64,000 nucleotides of DNA from Cryptomeria japonica (GCF_030272615.1 NC_081406.1:471376400-471440399), one strand, 5' to 3'. Shown: positions 31,443 through 42,429, counted from the stretch's first letter. Translations and numbers: made by a program. Notes: generated by a model not told the origin, from the sequence alone.

Positions 31443-32898
31443 AGTAAGCAAGTAAATCACCTAAGGCAAAGTTTGAAGTGTTAAAAGAGTTCAAATGCAG
31501 CAATGGAAACTCTAGTTCAAGATGGCTTCAAAAACTCTAATCAAAAGCTCCAGTACTTCTATATTCAAATCTTGGACATCTTCCCTCTGAATCGACCTAC
31601 CTGTCTATTGGGTTTTTGTCCACCAATTATTAAGGACAAGCCCGTTCTTTTCACATATTTCCACATATACAACACAACTTAAATGTATCCCAAGTCGATG
31701 CAAAGCAACCTCTGCTCCACCAATACTAGAAAATAGAGAAAGAACTTTAATGTCATAAGGATAAAATGCTTTCAAGATAGATAAATGGTATGCAGCTATA
31801 TCTATTTGAAATGCATTACCCAAACAGTGCAATCGATCAGTCGCACAAGAAGTTCCACTAATGTGATCTTTTTCAAATCCTAATATAATTTATATCTCGT
31901 CAACCTCTACAGGAGCCACCTGACCTGGTCCCACCCCAACCAAGTTCCATTCTTTGCACTTTTCAAGAATGCATGTATTTTTGTTCACTATCTTGCAGTT
32001 TCCCTCGTGATTTTTTTAATTATAGTACAGAGTTCTTCACAAAGGACACTACCACATCGTCTAGAGTCTATGCAATTCAATTTTTTTCTTTGATCCCATG
32101 GAGGCCAATATTCCTTTGTCTGAGGAAGTGCTTCTTGAATAGTCATGGGGGGAGAGGTAATGCTTGAAATCGCCCTTCTATTGGGAGATTGTGTACATAA
32201 CCTCTTGGTCTTCTAGAAGCTGAAAAGTACTTCGAGTCCACCAACTCTAGTTCCACACCATAGAAATTTTTGGATATTGTCTTCCAAATATCCTTCGGTG
32301 AAAAAGCATCATTCTCATAATAGAAAAAAGGTGGCCCTTGCATGAACACATTGATTTCCTCCAAGCGTGGCCCAATAGGTTTCCCAGGAACTCCAAAACC
32401 AGTTAGTCCCTCTGGACATAAATTAGAGACCACATCACACACTCTAGACATTGTTTGTTTGTATTGCATACTCTCTATATATGTATCACCCTTTAACACT
32501 TTCCTCTTCTTTTCTCCAATTAATCTCTTCTGGGCAGCTGATGGGCTTGTTTCCATGTCATTCAAGATAATGTCTGCTTGCTTTCTTTTACGAAATTTAC
32601 TTGCACACGACTCTTCAGCTTGTATCTTCTACTTCTACACAGATATAAATTATAATTCAAGCTCAAATGATTAAAAAAAAAAAGCATTTATAAAGAAAAG
32701 ATTTAGTCATTGGATGTTACATATTATATGACAGAAAGATCCTAGATCCAATTCTTGGAGAAAGGAAACATCATTGATTAAAAAAATTCAAATAAGACTC
32801 AATCAAATAAATTTAAAATGTTTTATGTAATTTTTAAAAGTAGAACTCATGCAATGCTTTCATGCATCGACGGCCAAACTGTCGGTCCCACAGCATCT
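31443..32898 (-). repeat. Right arm of the 1.45-kb inverted repeat
   Basis: It mirrors 27684-29138. Its outer end merges into the right subterminal region of the CACTA element (CATCGACGGCCAAACTGTCGG), so the repeat includes transposon sequence as well as captured gene sequence. Confidence 0.92.
31500..32634 (-). pseudogene. DRM-type DNA methyltransferase fragment, right copy
   Basis: This minus-strand copy covers the same exon-like span and starts after an acceptor-like CTACAC (plus strand, 32635-32640). The first 140 residues are open (32565-32143), with PPFFYYENDAFSPKDIW and KYFSASRRPRGYVHNLP. A one-base loss in a C-run near 32145 shifts the frame. Motif I reads VLSLFSSIGGAEVAL, closer to the enzyme than the left copy, but the GxG is still altered (Gly to Ser). 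Stops occur further on. The Pro-Cys catalytic motif is absent. It is the better preserved of the two arms. Confidence 0.9.
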
Positions 32899-33226
32899 GA
32901 TGCCGTCGGAATTCCGACAACAACTAAAGAAACATCCAACAAGGATGTTGTATGTCCAACGATACTTCCTTGTCGGACGGTCATCGATGCATGGTAGTGG
33001 GGGAGCGTCGGAATTCCTACGGCCATCCGATGATATTTTTGGTCGGAGGAGCAATCATAGTAGCCATCGGAAGAGTTCATGGTGTCGTCAGAATTCTAAC
33101 GTTCAATGGCATCATCGGGAAGTCCGACGATGAGTTTTTGACTGCTACATTTGTTAGCAAATTGACAAAAAAGTAGTCGGACTTCCGACGATAGGCCATC
33201 AAAAATTATCCCCAAATGTACTAGTG
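32860..33226. repeat. CACTA right subterminal motifs and terminal inverted repeat
   Basis: GTCGGAATTCCGACA, GCGTCGGAATTCCTACGG, GTCGTCAGAATTCTAACG, AAGTCCGACGATG and TCGGACTTCCGACGATAGG lie within 330 bp of the end, which closes with CCCAAATGTACTAGTG. Confidence 0.88.
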
Positions 33227-34335
33227 AGGTAATACATAGTAGGAGTGTTATTTTTAGAGAAATTAAGCTCCTTTTGTTACATTCTAGCCAAAATATACTA
33301 AACAGGAAGATGTGATTCAATTCCCTTCTATGCCTAAAAGAGTTGAATCGAGACTACTTCATAGGCAAGCAAGTTTAGGAGAGCTCATCTCGCTTTGAAT
33401 CTTCAGGAGAGGAGGAACAACCTCCAACTCAACTTTTTTGAAAGTCTACAAGATATAGACAGCCAACTCAAAGGTATTCACCTGATGATTAGAGATGTAT
33501 TTTTTATTTGAATACTAATGTGGATGAACTTAGATCTGTAGAAGAGGCACTAGGTATGAATGATGAAAAATCCTAGAAGTTTGCTATGGAAAAAGAAATG
33601 ACAGCTTTGAAAAATAATGATACATGTGATCTTATACCATTTCCTAAAGGATGAAAACATGTTGGTTGTAAATGGGTGTTCAAGAAAAATATTGGTTCAG
33701 ATGGAGGTATTGAGAAGTATAAAACAATATTGGTTGCAAAAGGCTACTCTCAGGATGAGGGTGTTAATTATAGTGAGATATTTTCTTCTATTGCAAAAAT
33801 GGCATCCATTAGATTTTCGTTTTCTATTTCTTTTGCTTATGATTTAGAAATTGAGCAAATGGATAGAGTGAAAACTGCTTTTCTTCATGGTGATTTGGAT
33901 GAGGATATTTATATGACACAACTAGAGCACTATGTGGTAAAAGGTAAAAGTAATTTGGTTTGTAAATTGAAGAAATCTGTGTATGGCCTCAAACAAAGTC
34001 CTAGGATGTGGTACCAAAAAATTGAAATATATGCGTTGAGTTTGGGATTTGAGCGTTCTAAATCAGATTATTGTGTTTATTATAAATTTGATGGTGATCA
34101 TTTTCTGTACATTGCATTATAATGATATGTTATTTATTAGTAAAGGGAAAGGCATGATCTCAAAACTAAAGTCTCAACTCACTGCTAAATTTTAAATGAA
34201 AGGTCTTGGTGCAACAAAACACATTCTTGGGATGGATATTATAAGAGATAGAGTGAACAAAAAGTTATGGCTATTCCAAAGTAAGCATGTGAATTCAGTT
34301 TTATGGAGGTTCCACATGCAGGATTGTAGACTATT
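33227..34335 (+). pseudogene. Copia-2 pol resumes: end of integrase and reverse transcriptase
   Basis: The first bases after the CACTA element continue the integrase phrase (SRSVIFREIK). RT follows with ALKNNDTCDLIPFPKG, GCKWVFKKNIGSDGGIEKY, VAKGYSQDEGVNYSEIFS and LYGLKQ-like VYGLKQSPRMWY. Near 34100 the active-site box that should read YVDD is degenerate (about HYNDMLFIS, with one residue lost and Asp to Asn). The TAFLHGDL block has one extra residue. Stops occur at about 33571, 33650 and 34190. The enzyme is catalytically dead. Confidence 0.88.
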
Positions 34336-35105
34336 GTGTGTTCTTTTTATGGTTGGAACAAAATTATCCATTTCAAATTGTCCCACATCCCGTCAAAGAT
34401 GGAAGACATGAGCAAAGTGCCTTACCAAAGTGCAGTTGGAAGTTTGATGTATGTTATGGTCTGTACTAGACCAGACATTTCCCAAGCAGTGGGATTTCTT
34501 TCAAATATATGTCTAATCCTTGTAGAGTTCATTTGGATGTAGTTAAAAGAGTCTTTATATATTTGAAGGGTACCTCAAAGTATTCTTTGTGTTATCATGG
34601 TAATTTGGTAGGAGACGTGATTTCCCTTAATATTCATGGTTATGTGGATTCAGACTGAGCAAGTGATATTGATAGCAGAAAATCCACTGGTGCTTATGTT
34701 TTTACTTTATTTGGTAGTGCAATTAGTTGGATGAGTGAGCGACAAGCTATGGTTGCTTTGTCCACTACGAAAGCAAAGTATATGGTAGCTACTCATGCTT
34801 GTAAAGAAGCCATTTGACTTAAAAGACTATGTTCAGATATTGTAATAAAACAAGGTGCAGTGACCAGTTTATTGTGATAGTTAGAGTGTGATCTACCTAC
34901 CTAAGAACCTGGCATTTCATGCCCGGACCAAACACATTGATGTTTAGTATCATTTTATTAGAGATATTGTCATAGATGGCAAGGTGAGGCTAGTTAAGGT
35001 ATAAACTTTGATGAATGTCGCAGATTGTTTAACTAAGGCTATGAGAACAAAGAATTTTAAATGGTGTTCAAAGTCTATGGGCCTCATGGCCCCTAGCAAT
35101 TAATT
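34336..35105 (+). pseudogene. Copia-2 RNase H and polyprotein end
   Basis: GSLMYVMVCTRPDISQAVGF, then in shifted frames GYVDSD with DRKSTGAYVFTLFG and LSTTKAKYMVATHACKEA, then KHIDV and DCLTKA with NFKWCSKSMGL at the end. The last frame stops near 35101. At least three frameshifts are present. The Glu of the catalytic triad (usually STTEAEY) appears as Lys, so the active site is damaged. Confidence 0.85.
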
Positions 35106-35158
35106 TATTATATAGATACACCCTTTGCTCTTGCAAGGTGTTCAAGGAGTGGTAAAAT

Positions 35159-35939
35159 GTTGTGAAAATGTTGTCTCAACCTTGCATTTACATAAGGTTT
35201 CTATTTATAGTAAGTGTTTGTTTGGGCATGAATTTGGCTTGAAATTTTCCCCAAAGTTTCAGATTGGCTAGATAAGCATGTCAGTAATTTTTTGTTGCAA
35301 GACGATAACTAGATTTGAATATATTAAAGTTTTCATTTTTTAAGGTTGTGATGAAAGGTTTAATTTAATTTTGAGGACTTTATAGGCTTTGAAATATCCT
35401 GAAAAAGTGGGTGTAACTATGTAGCGGGTTATGGGGTGATAGAGCATGTTACGAGCTTTCTGGTGCTTCAAACGGTTTGTCAATTGAGCACCCAGTTCAC
35501 AAGTTATGGTCTCCAAAAGTTTGGTCTCCTAAAATAGGAAATATAAAAAATGCACTAGAAATATACATGAGGTGTAAAAGGGAGTTACATGTGTTGATGT
35601 GTGTTCTGACACATCATAGGGCATCTGGGATTGGAGATAGGGTCAGTTCCACTTTATTGGGTGGTTTTAGCCCATGGTTTTGTAATACCGGTTGACGGTT
35701 TCATGTATTATATCTCCTATTTATGAGGTACATGAGATGGAGGTGGTGTATAAATGTCTTATAGCTATTGAGTTACCTTTGAATCTTTGGTTGGTGGTAC
35801 TTCTGTGAAGAGCTTTCTTTGCAAGTATATTATAATTTGTTATTGATTTATGAATAATATATTGGGTGGCTTTTGGAGTGTGGGGTTTTCTCTTGGAAGG
35901 GTTTTCTCCATGTAAATCACTGTGTTGTGGTATGCATGC
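35159..35939 (+). repeat. Copia-2 3' LTR, part 1
   Basis: The start is inferred at TGTTGTGAAAATG after the purine-rich AAGGAGTGGTAAAA; the true 5' LTR start lies outside the window so it cannot be compared. The right part (35865-35939) matches 20602-20680. Tat-1 interrupts it at 35939/35940. Confidence 0.75.
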
Positions 35940-37255
35940 TGAACCAAGGGAAAATCTTTCCAAGGTTAGGAAGTTAGTTCAAATCCAAATAAACATAAAA
36001 CATTCAAATAAAAGACATGAAAACAACCTTTTATACCTTTGCAAAGGATCTCTCATGTTCCTCTGATTGGACCTTTGGTGAAGCCAAGGATGCTCCCCTT
36101 CCTAGCTTGTTTGGATTGGTCCTAGATGGATATGTGGGTTTCTCCCCAAATTGCACAACAAATGGTAATGGAAATGGATGGAGAATGAATTCTCAAGTGG
36201 ACGATATGGATGCCATGGATGCTAAGTGATAATTTGCCTATAGTGGAGGTGCTTGGAATATGATTTCTAAAGCTAAAAGGCCAGCATGAGATTGCACAAA
36301 TTGGAAATGGAAAACAAAGGGGAGGAGACCCCAATTTATAAACTTGAGAGAGGAGAAATGGATGGTTGAGATTGAATGGAAATGGAGGGTTAAGATTGAA
36401 TGAGATGGAGCACATGGATTGAGGAGAAAATGGCATGACCAGGTGTGGAGACCAAGAGATTTTCCATAAAGGCATTTCTTGTCTCCACACTCCACAATGC
36501 ATATGGGGAAGAGATCCCCAAGTACATTGGGATAATAAAAAGGAATTAAAAATTCCTTGGGAGATGGATGAGGAATTAAAATTTCCAAAAGAATAAAGTG
36601 CATGGGGAAAGGGAATGAGAAAAGGAATTTAAAATTCCTTGGGAAGGTGAGAGGCATAGAGGAATGTGAGATTTTGAATTTCTTTGAAATGACCCAATTA
36701 GGTGCATTTAAGCTTGGAAGGTGAGGAGGGGACAAGTGGATTTAACCATTTATGGCTATTGGTTGACTTGGTGGCTAATCATGGGGATTCGCCACTAGCA
36801 AATAATTAGGGGAGATGATTAGGTGGGATAATGAGAGATTAGAAGACAAGTGGGATTTGTAGGAGGATTTGACAAGAGGAGAGAGAGTGAGTGGAGGAGT
36901 AAAAAATTGAAGAATAATGTTAAGCATGATTATGAGGGATTCTAGAAGAATTAATTAGGCTAATGAAGGATTAGATGAAGTGATTTGTAGGAATCACATG
37001 ACTAAGTTAATTAATTGTCATTAACTAACTGAGAGGGGATTTTTTGGAAGAATTAATTAATTTTGATGACTTTAGAAGAATGAAGGATAATCAATTTATT
37101 TAATCATTCAATTATTGGACTATGGTGACAGGATTAATTAAATTTAATTTAATTAATTCTGAGAAGAATAAAGGGTAACATAATTAAATTGATTAATTAT
37201 GTAGAAAGGATAAAATTAATTAAATAGTTAATTTAATTAATTTTGGACATCTACA
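35940..37255 (-). repeat. Tat-1 3' LTR
   Basis: It is 1316 bp, starting TGAACCAAG and ending GGACATCTACA on the plus strand. It aligns with the split right LTR and contains the uninterrupted site GGGGAAGAGATCCCCAAG where Tat-2 inserted in the other copy. The part near 37010-37250 is rich in TTAATTAA words. Confidence 0.92.
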
Positions 37256-37272
37256 TTTTGCCCCTCTTTTAC
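37256..37272 (-). promoter_or_regulatory. Tat-1 polypurine tract
   Basis: On the minus strand GTAAAAGAGGGGCAAAA ends against the 3' LTR. Confidence 0.8.
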
Positions 37273-37439
37273 ACAACAGCAAAATTGACGATGGGTAAAA
37301 GATAAGAAAAAGATGCCCTAGCATGAAGACGCGAGTGGTGAATGCCCCCTCAAGAATTTAACCGAGAAGTTTTGAAAATTTTTGAGAAAATTATTGAAAA
37401 AAGAAGAATGAAAGGTGAGAAAGAAAAAATAAAAAATAT

Positions 37440-38390
37440 GAAGAAGTGAAGAAGGCGAAAGAAAGATGGGAGGTGCCTCGAGATGAGGTACCACTACAGG
37501 TACAGACGGCAGCAACACAGATTGGTCAGGTTCTTGGGGAGGGAGAGGGTGTAGAGTCGATGGACATTCTGGATGTACAGGTCCAAGATGAGCAGGGTGC
37601 ACAGGCCATGGGTGGATAGGGACAAGTATGATGGGTCTCCCAGGTAGAGTATGACAAAGTTCTCCAGGAGAGGGATGGGGCCAGGGAGAGGGAGAGGAGA
37701 CTGGAGGCTAAGCTACAAGCCTTGGAGGTTGGTCGGGGGAGGACAAGGAGCTTGGAGGAGGAGCTAGCGGTGGAGCGGGCCAGGGAAGCTAACCTATAGT
37801 CAAAGGTCAATAGGCACAGGAGGGAGGCATAGGACCTGACAGAGAGCCTACAAGTGGCTTGGGTGGAGGTGTCAACTTTGAGGGAGGAGAGGGAGGAGAC
37901 ATAGCAGCTTTTAGAGGAGGCTAGGAGTGGGGGAGCCATCAGCCAACTGAGGGCAGAGTTGGAGAGGATGGATGGGGAGATGGATGCACTCCGTACCTGA
38001 CTGACCAGAGCAGAGGCAGACATAGTTAGACTGCGGGGAGACAGAGATGTGGCCCGACAACTTTTGGAGCCTGTCGGGTTTGTATAGGTATATGTAGATT
38101 TGACTAGTCAACAGTGATGGGCAGAGAGTCTAAGTCAAGAGGTTACATATTACAGGGGTCTATACCATAGGACAGTGCCAACAGAGTAGAGGGTAGCATC
38201 ATATATCAAGAATATGTGATCACATATAGCACAGATCCAACACAAGACACAAAGACAACAGACTGGGGGATCAATGGCTATGGGGCCACCTAGGGGAGGG
38301 GGTGTAGGACCATCAAGAGGTGCAGCCGACAATGGAGATGGTGATGGGGATAGGGAGAGTGTGGGCTATCCCTTATGTATGTGACATTGT
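37440..38390 (+). pseudogene. Antisense coiled-coil ORF in Tat-1, unknown function
   Basis: One plus-strand frame, opposite to the element's own genes, runs from about 37440 to a TGA near 38380. It holds YDKVLQERDGARERERRLEA, then LEEELAVERAREANL, VSTLREEREET, ISQLRAELERMDGEMDALRT and DIVRLRGDRDVARQL, a classic heptad-type coiled coil, and a Gly/Arg-rich tail (GPPRGGG). The frame is interrupted by about ten stops, nearly all TAG or TGA where CAG (Gln) or CGA (Arg) would fit. Local GC content is well above the surroundings. Extra ORFs between integrase and 3' LTR, sometimes antisense, are reported for Tat/Ogre elements; the function is unknown. Confidence 0.75.
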
Positions 38391-39270
38391 ATTTTGACCC
38401 TTCAAGGATTTATATCATTGTACCATGATTGACACATTCATTGATTTTTGATATATATGAGGTGTGATTTTTGGCGGCGTATATGCATGTATGGACTTTA
38501 TTATGGACTTTGATGGACTTTGATTATTATTTTGTGATATGATGGATGATGATGTTGTGATTATTATTTGATGTAATGCATGTGATGGATATTATCGGAC
38601 TTACCTGTGATGCAGGATGGATGCTTATATGTATATATGTGCATGTATTATACGATATGTCATGTTGTTGACTTGTTTGTGGGTGCAAGATGGATGAGTT
38701 TATATGCATGTATATGTTATTTATGATGGTGTTAACATGTTTATGGATGCAGGATATGCGTGGATGATATGTGTATATGATGTGCATGTTTTTGGATTTT
38801 TATGTGATAATAATGTGTATGCTTATGTGATGCAAATAATTGTCCTATTGCATGTTTTTGATGTGATAAATATGAAATGAATAATAAATAATGTGTTGAG
38901 TGATGTAATGAAAACCCTTATTTAGCCACTAATAAAAATAACAAACCAAAATGTGACTAAGTAGACTAGTTAGTAATGTATGGACTATTTGATGGCTTAC
39001 CATTCGCGTGAGATATTAATGTTTGAATAAAAAATTAATGGACCTAAAATGACCTAAGGATGGAATGAAATGAGGTTATTTTCAAATGTTTTATATTGAA
39101 TAGAGTGATTAATTATTGCAGTGCTACATGAGATACTAATGTTTGAATGGGCTTTAATTAACCTTACATTATTGTGATCCTAAGATGTGTAATTGTGAAC
39201 ATGCATGATAGATACATTTGGATAGATAGTCAAGATTGTATGTACCAACTTGCATGTCTCAAGTGTAATA
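38391..39270. other. Tat-1 non-coding region, TG/AT-rich
   Basis: Repeated words such as TATATGCATGTATATG and GTGATGCAGGATGGATG occur between 38440 and 38820. No gene is seen. Confidence 0.6.
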
Positions 39271-39276
39271 TGAATA

Positions 39277-39470
39277 ATGCAACTAAATACACTTAATGAT
39301 TATGCTACTAAAATGATTGTGATTATGAAATGATTATGAATAAAGTGATAATGCAACTAATGGATAAAATGATTGTGCAACTAATGACTATGCAACTAAA
39401 TGTATAATGCAATTAATGTTTATTATTTATGCAACTAAATGAATAATGAGACTAGATGATAATGAATTGA
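39277..39470. repeat. Degenerate ATGCAACTAAATG repeat
   Basis: Six or more copies of ATGCAACTAA with variable AT-rich tails occur within about 190 bp. Spacing is irregular, about 18 to 40 bp. Confidence 0.75.
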
Positions 39471-41030
39471 GTTTTTTGGAATGTGCCAACCATAGTACAA
39501 CAACATAGGACTAGAAGAAATCAAGAAAGTGAATAAATTGAGGTCTCCCAAAATGCATAGTGATAGGATGAAATGCAAATTATGAGATTGAGATGGAGGG
39601 GTTTGTTGTGCAAAATGTGGGGAGCAAACCTAGTTTTGATTTTGCCAAGGATAGTCTACACCACTGATTATAGGAATCAGGATGTTATGAAAAAAAATCT
39701 GATCCGTGGACTAACTCTCAGACAAATAGAAATCTCTAGTACGCAACCATGTAAACATCATATAGATGTAGGTACAAAGCTGCAGGTTCGTACAGGAGAG
39801 ACCTTCAAACATGCCATACCACAAAAGCATGCCTTGGTATGCCCCAACCCATAACATACCAAGATATAGATTGATCCTAGTAGTTGTGGGTAGGAACAAT
39901 CATAGGACAAAGTGATGCAAATAAAAGCAAATAGACCAAATCATGCAAGCAAAATGCACAAGGCCAACTAACATCTCTTTCCAAGAGTAGGACTTATGAT
40001 TTGTGGATATACTGTTAGATAGGGGAAGGATGCATCCCAATGGGCAAGAGTGACTGATGAAACTGAATAGGCAATAGAGAAGATGGTGTAAACACATGAA
40101 GGTAGATGTGGTACTTGACCGCAAAGACTTGATGGAGTACATGTGGATGGATGTTTGAATAACGCGCAATTCATAAAGAAGAACGAGCTCAGGACTTGGG
40201 ATTAAGCTCAGCGTGACGGTTGAAAGCTCAGTTTGATGGGATGAAAGCTCAATTTGATGGGATGATCCTTATTCACGATTCAAACAAAGACTCGTCATCA
40301 TATACCAGGGGAGGGAATGGATAATCGGCCTAGGCCCTACTGAGGATAGTTTGGTGGCAAAAGTAGGTAGGGTTGTTGTGGAGGATACTAAAATGAATTG
40401 AGACATCTATAGAGGTGGCCAGGAGCACCTTGTTCCTTTTCTTGCGGGGATGGATGGCGAGATCATCAAATTGACTTTCTGATAGAATGAAGAAGACAAC
40501 TGACAACAAGCAAGGTAGTGGATGTTGTGTGAGAAGGGTTATGCAGTGGTGTGGATTAAAGATATGGATGGTTGCAAGCGAGCAAGGGGAACGGGATAGG
40601 AATGTCTATTTTGTAGAATGAAGGAGACAACCAATTGCAAATGAAGTGGGGGGAATGATGGCGGGAGTCGTCCTACATAGATGGCCATTTAATTAGGCTT
40701 GTACAATCCTCCTCATTGGTAAGGTGCGGGGATGACATTAGAATATTTGATTTTTATTATGGAATATGAGCATTGGGTGGGATATGTTATGAAACGGAGT
40801 CAGGCGAGCGAGGGGGGATTTGAGTCTGTCTAGATAGATGATGGATCTAGATTATTTACCTTGACACTTGAAACTAGGTTTTCACCAAGGTACTTTCCCA
40901 TAGCGCCACAAAGTGATTTTCACTTATGGGCGTATTGATTTTTCATTACTTTTTTCATTTTATTTTTATTTTTGTATTTTTGTGCTTTTTGGATTTTTTG
41001 ACTTTTTTCATACTTGGTGACCTTCTGAGG
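39471..41030. other. Tat-1 region between integrase and the extra ORF
   Basis: It contains a two-copy 21-bp duplication around GAAAGCTCAGTTTGATGGGA at 40222-40264 and T-rich DNA at 40940-41010. I see no gene in it. Confidence 0.5.
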
Positions 41031-41031
41031 A

Positions 41032-42420
41032 CTAGGCATAAAATCTCTTCAGGTGCATGATGTTCATAGGCTCATCTGAGGTATCTCCTTTAGGAGTGGC
41101 CAACTGATATGCCCCTGATCCATACTTTGTTGTGATCACATAAGGTCTAAGCCAATTGGGCTCGAACTTGCCTTTCTTTTTTCTTTCTTGAAGGTTTCTC
41201 TGATTTTCCATAAGGACAAGATCGCCAACTTAAAATTCTCGGGTTCTGACTTTCTTGTTGTATCTCAAGCGTAAGAAATTTTGATATACCTGGAGATGGT
41301 TCAAGGCCTTGAGGTTCCTTTCATCCAACAATTCCAGCTCTTACAGCCTGGCAACTCTATATTCCTCATCAAGGAGGATATTTTGTAGTGACATCCTTAG
41401 GGAGGGGATCTCGATCTCAAGAGGGAGGACAGCTTTGGAGCCAAAAACAAGGGAATATGGAGTGGCACCTATGGGTGTGCAGATGGAGGTGCGGTAAGCC
41501 CACAGAGAAGAATGGAGTTGGAGATGCCAATCATGGATAACATTATTGACTATATTTTTAAGGATTTTGATTAGGGTTTTATTGGAAGCCTCAACTTGAC
41601 CATTGCCTTGCGGGTAATAGGGGGTGGAGAAGCGGTGTTGGATATCAAACTTTTGGAAGAGTTCTTTAACATCTTGATTTTTGAAGGGTCTACCGTTATT
41701 CATGATGATAACTTTGGGGAATTCATAGTGGCAGATCAAGTAATTCAAGATGAATTTAGAGATCTACTTCCCAATGGTGAAGGTAAGAGGGATGGCCTCC
41801 ACCCACTTGGTGAAGTATTCAGTGACAGTGATGATAAATTTATGACCATTGGAGGATGAAAGGTGGATTTTCCCAATCAAATTGAGTCCCCACTATGAGA
41901 AGGGCCAAGGTGTGATAAAAGGTTGTAGATCTTTTGATGGAGCGTGAATCTTATCGTCATGCTTTTGACAAGGGATACATTTCTTCACATAATTATATGC
42001 TTCTTCTTCCATTGTAGGCCAATAGTATCCCATTTGCAAGAGCTTTTTATCCAAGGTGAGACCACTTGAGTGTGCCCCACAGATACCCTCATGCACTTCG
42101 TGTAGTGCCCATTTAGCCTCTTGTCTGTCTAGACACCTTAGGAAGGAACCATCGAAATGTCTTTTGAATAGGGTATCTCCAAGGATGGTGTAACGGGCGT
42201 AGCAACGAATGAAGGTTTTCTATTGGGTTTTGGTGAGGTGGGGAGGGATAACATTATCTCTTAGGTAGGTGAAGGTCTCTTGATACCAAGGGAATTTAGG
42301 ACCAACAAGTACACACACTATTTCAGACTCAGGTAGATCATATGCTGGTATGAAGAGTTGCTCGACCAAAAACTCACATTTCTGACTATGTGTCGACATC
42401 TGAAAGAGAGAACCAATAGT
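41032..42420 (-). pseudogene. Tat-1 integrase
   Basis: The zinc-binding HHCC part is readable (EGICGAHSSG, then YYWPTMEEEAYNYVKKCIPC). In the core the first catalytic Asp is Glu (TEYFTKWVEAIPL, usually TDYF) and the second is Asn (IIMNNGRPF, usually SDNG); the Glu stays (NGQVEASNKTL). The C-terminal part (GDLVLMENQ, then MHLKRFYA) ends at the stop 41032-41034. The whole integrase lies in one frame with a handful of stops. Integrase joins cDNA to target DNA; loss of two acidic residues makes this copy dead. Confidence 0.92.
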
Positions 42421-42429
42421 AGCCATTGC

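Larger units (their letters stand above)
23064..33226. mobile_element. CACTA-superfamily DNA transposon carrying DRM methyltransferase fragments
   Basis: The ends are CACTAATGCATTTGG on the left and, read inwards from the right, CACTAGTACATTTGG, giving a terminal inverted repeat of about 15 bp with two mismatches. Target bases ATG (23061-23063) and AGG (33227-33229) fit a 3-bp duplication with one substitution; dropping one copy puts the Copia-2 integrase frame back in register. Both subterminal regions carry short GTCGGAAT/TTCCGACG motifs in both orientations, as CACTA elements do. I see no TNPD-type transposase, so the element is non-autonomous or too decayed to tell. Cargo is a LINE fragment and three DRM-like fragments, two as a large inverted repeat. 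Confidence 0.9.

Noticed and set aside
27684-32898. Foldback transposon or MITE as explanation of the large inverted repeat
   Set aside because: The arms contain spliced-gene-like DRM sequence, lack terminal TG/CA or MITE ends, and lie inside CACTA ends with subterminal motifs.
36122-36735. Pro/Phe-rich minus-strand frames of 126 and 165 residues in the Tat-1 LTR
   Set aside because: They lie wholly in LTR sequence and the related right LTR copy does not keep them in full; no motif is seen.
37318-38023. Ser/Leu-rich minus-strand frames of 94 and 165 residues
   Set aside because: They are the reverse shadow of the plus-strand coiled-coil ORF; Glu/Arg-rich codons read as Ser/Leu on the other strand, and they show no motif.
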